Shown here in pieces: positions 5,534 to 6,232 of a DNA stretch of 6,232 bases; the first letter of the stretch is position 1; each line of letters begins with the position of its first letter. The notes beneath the pieces are model-generated. The model did not search any database, was not told the origin of the DNA, and saw only the letters and a program-made list of their open reading frames with translations. This DNA comes from Lachnospiraceae bacterium UBA3711 (lineage in GTDB: Bacteria; Bacillota; Clostridia; Lachnospirales; Lachnospiraceae), in NCBI GenBank assembly GCA_002371345.1, contig DFHY01000110.1, positions 1-6,232 of the forward strand. Direction: 5' to 3'. Made by a program: the position numbers and the translations under genes.

Positions 5534-6232
5534 TCAGCCCACAACAGTTCCGCCCACCGGACGTATATTCAGCACGTGGCAGCTTCCGGCGCCGAGCAGA
5601 TGGTCCATACGCTCAGTAAACGCCTCGATCTTATCCACCGGCACAAAGGCCTGGCAGGTTCCGGCGAATCCGCCTCCATGCACGCGGTACGCTCCCTCTC
5701 CCTGGAGGATCTCGTCGCACAGCGCCAGAGCGACCGCCATCTCCTGGTGCTCATTTGCGCCGCACGGAACTATATTCTGCAGATACATCCAGGATGATCT
5801 TCCCGACTCATTCACCAGCTCAAGGAAGCGGGCAATGTCCCCGTTCTCAAGCGCCTCAACCTGCTGAGGAACACGCTCATTGTCCCCATAGAAATGAATA
5901 CACCTCAGCACAGCCCTGTCTCCGAACTCTTTGCGCAGCTGCGGGATGGAGTTCATGAATTCGACCTTCGGAACATCGCGCAGGACCTTCTTCCCGAAGT
6001 AGCCCGCAACCTTCTGCTCCTCGATCGGGACGGCGGCGTACTCGCCGGTAAGGTCGGCATGGCTGGCCCAGCAGTTGATGATGCACAGCTTAAGTCCGGT
6101 CTTCTCGAAGTCCACCTTCAGCTTCTTCACAACCGGATTCTCCGGATTCTCAAAATCTATCGTAATGAGGTTGCCGACAGAGGACGCCATCTGATCCATC
6201 AGACCCGAGGGCTTGCCGAAGTAATAGTTCTC
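5534..6232 (-). CDS. galK: Galactokinase GalK, C-terminal part (5' end beyond window)
   Basis: GHMP-family kinase that phosphorylates galactose at C1 with ATP, the first committed Leloir step. The visible 232 residues run from the window edge to a TGA at 5536-5534. The N-terminus, with the galactose-binding signature and usually the first ATP-binding block, lies to the right of the window. The visible part begins ENYYFGKPSGLMDQMASS, where Asp13 of the fragment (in MDQ) matches the catalytic aspartate of galactokinases. Further on come INCWASHADLTGEYAAVP (41-58 counted from the Met at 6199), and the C-terminal GHMP glycine motif as HGGGFAGTCQAFVP (174-187 on the same count), where most galactokinases have a GGGFGGC-like stretch. 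The ATG at 6199 is internal, since coding continues upstream without a stop. galE follows after 56 bases. Identity is secure; only completeness is unknown. Confidence 0.94.
   Translation of the reverse strand, partial: ENYYFGKPSGLMDQMASSVGNLITIDFENPENPVVKKLKVDFEKTGLKLCIINCWASHADLTGEYAAVPIEEQKVAGYFGKKVLRDVPKVEFMNSIPQLRKEFGDRAVLRCIHFYGDNERVPQQVEALENGDIARFLELVNESGRSSWMYLQNIVPCGANEHQEMAVALALCDEILQGEGAYRVHGGGFAGTCQAFVPVDKIEAFTERMDHLLGAGSCHVLNIRPVGGTVVG

Noticed and set aside
5241..5867. Plus-strand open frame of 208 codons over galE/galK
   Set aside because: Antisense to two secure genes, with no motif and no plausible ribosome site noticed. It is open because of GC-rich codon use on the other strand.

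Overview
The window carries six protein-coding genes, all on the minus strand. Read in the direction of transcription (right to left) they are galK (3' part only), galE, prmA, rsmE, a cysteine desulfurase and thiI. The gene content, Shine-Dalgarno sites of the GGGAG/GGAG type, a ThiI without a rhodanese domain, and the prmA-rsmE pair (also adjacent in Bacillus subtilis and many other Firmicutes) suggest a Firmicute. The protein sequences look most like a moderately GC-rich Clostridia member, perhaps Lachnospiraceae. That placement is inferred from sequence feel, not from a search.

Right part (about 4461-6232): galactose metabolism. A galactokinase, cut by the window edge and lacking its N-terminus, is followed by a complete UDP-glucose 4-epimerase. 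Together they cover the first and last steps of the Leloir pathway. The uridylyltransferase (galT) is not in view. A short GC-rich hairpin sits in the 56-base gap just before the galE ribosome binding site.

Middle part (about 3231-4460): the ribosomal protein L11 methyltransferase prmA, preceded by an 8-bp hairpin that covers an alternative upstream ribosome binding site. After prmA comes a 182-base gap holding the most unusual feature of the window, an imperfect tandem repeat of three 39-base units.

Left part (1-3230): rsmE (16S rRNA m3U1498 methyltransferase), then a class V PLP-dependent cysteine desulfurase, then thiI (tRNA 4-thiouridine synthase), with gaps of only 27 and 36 bases. The last two form a sulfur-transfer pair: the desulfurase takes sulfur from cysteine and ThiI places it on U8 of tRNA, and possibly into thiamine thiazole. 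prmA, rsmE and thiI all modify the translation machinery, so the left four genes look like a translation-maintenance operon. Whether the gal genes share its transcript cannot be decided here. I see no convincing promoter or factor-independent terminator for the minus-strand genes, and no tRNA, rRNA, CRISPR, transposon or phage feature. The region is mostly ordinary housekeeping DNA. The 39-base repeat array, the prmA leader hairpin and the GalE gate residue are what merit a second look.
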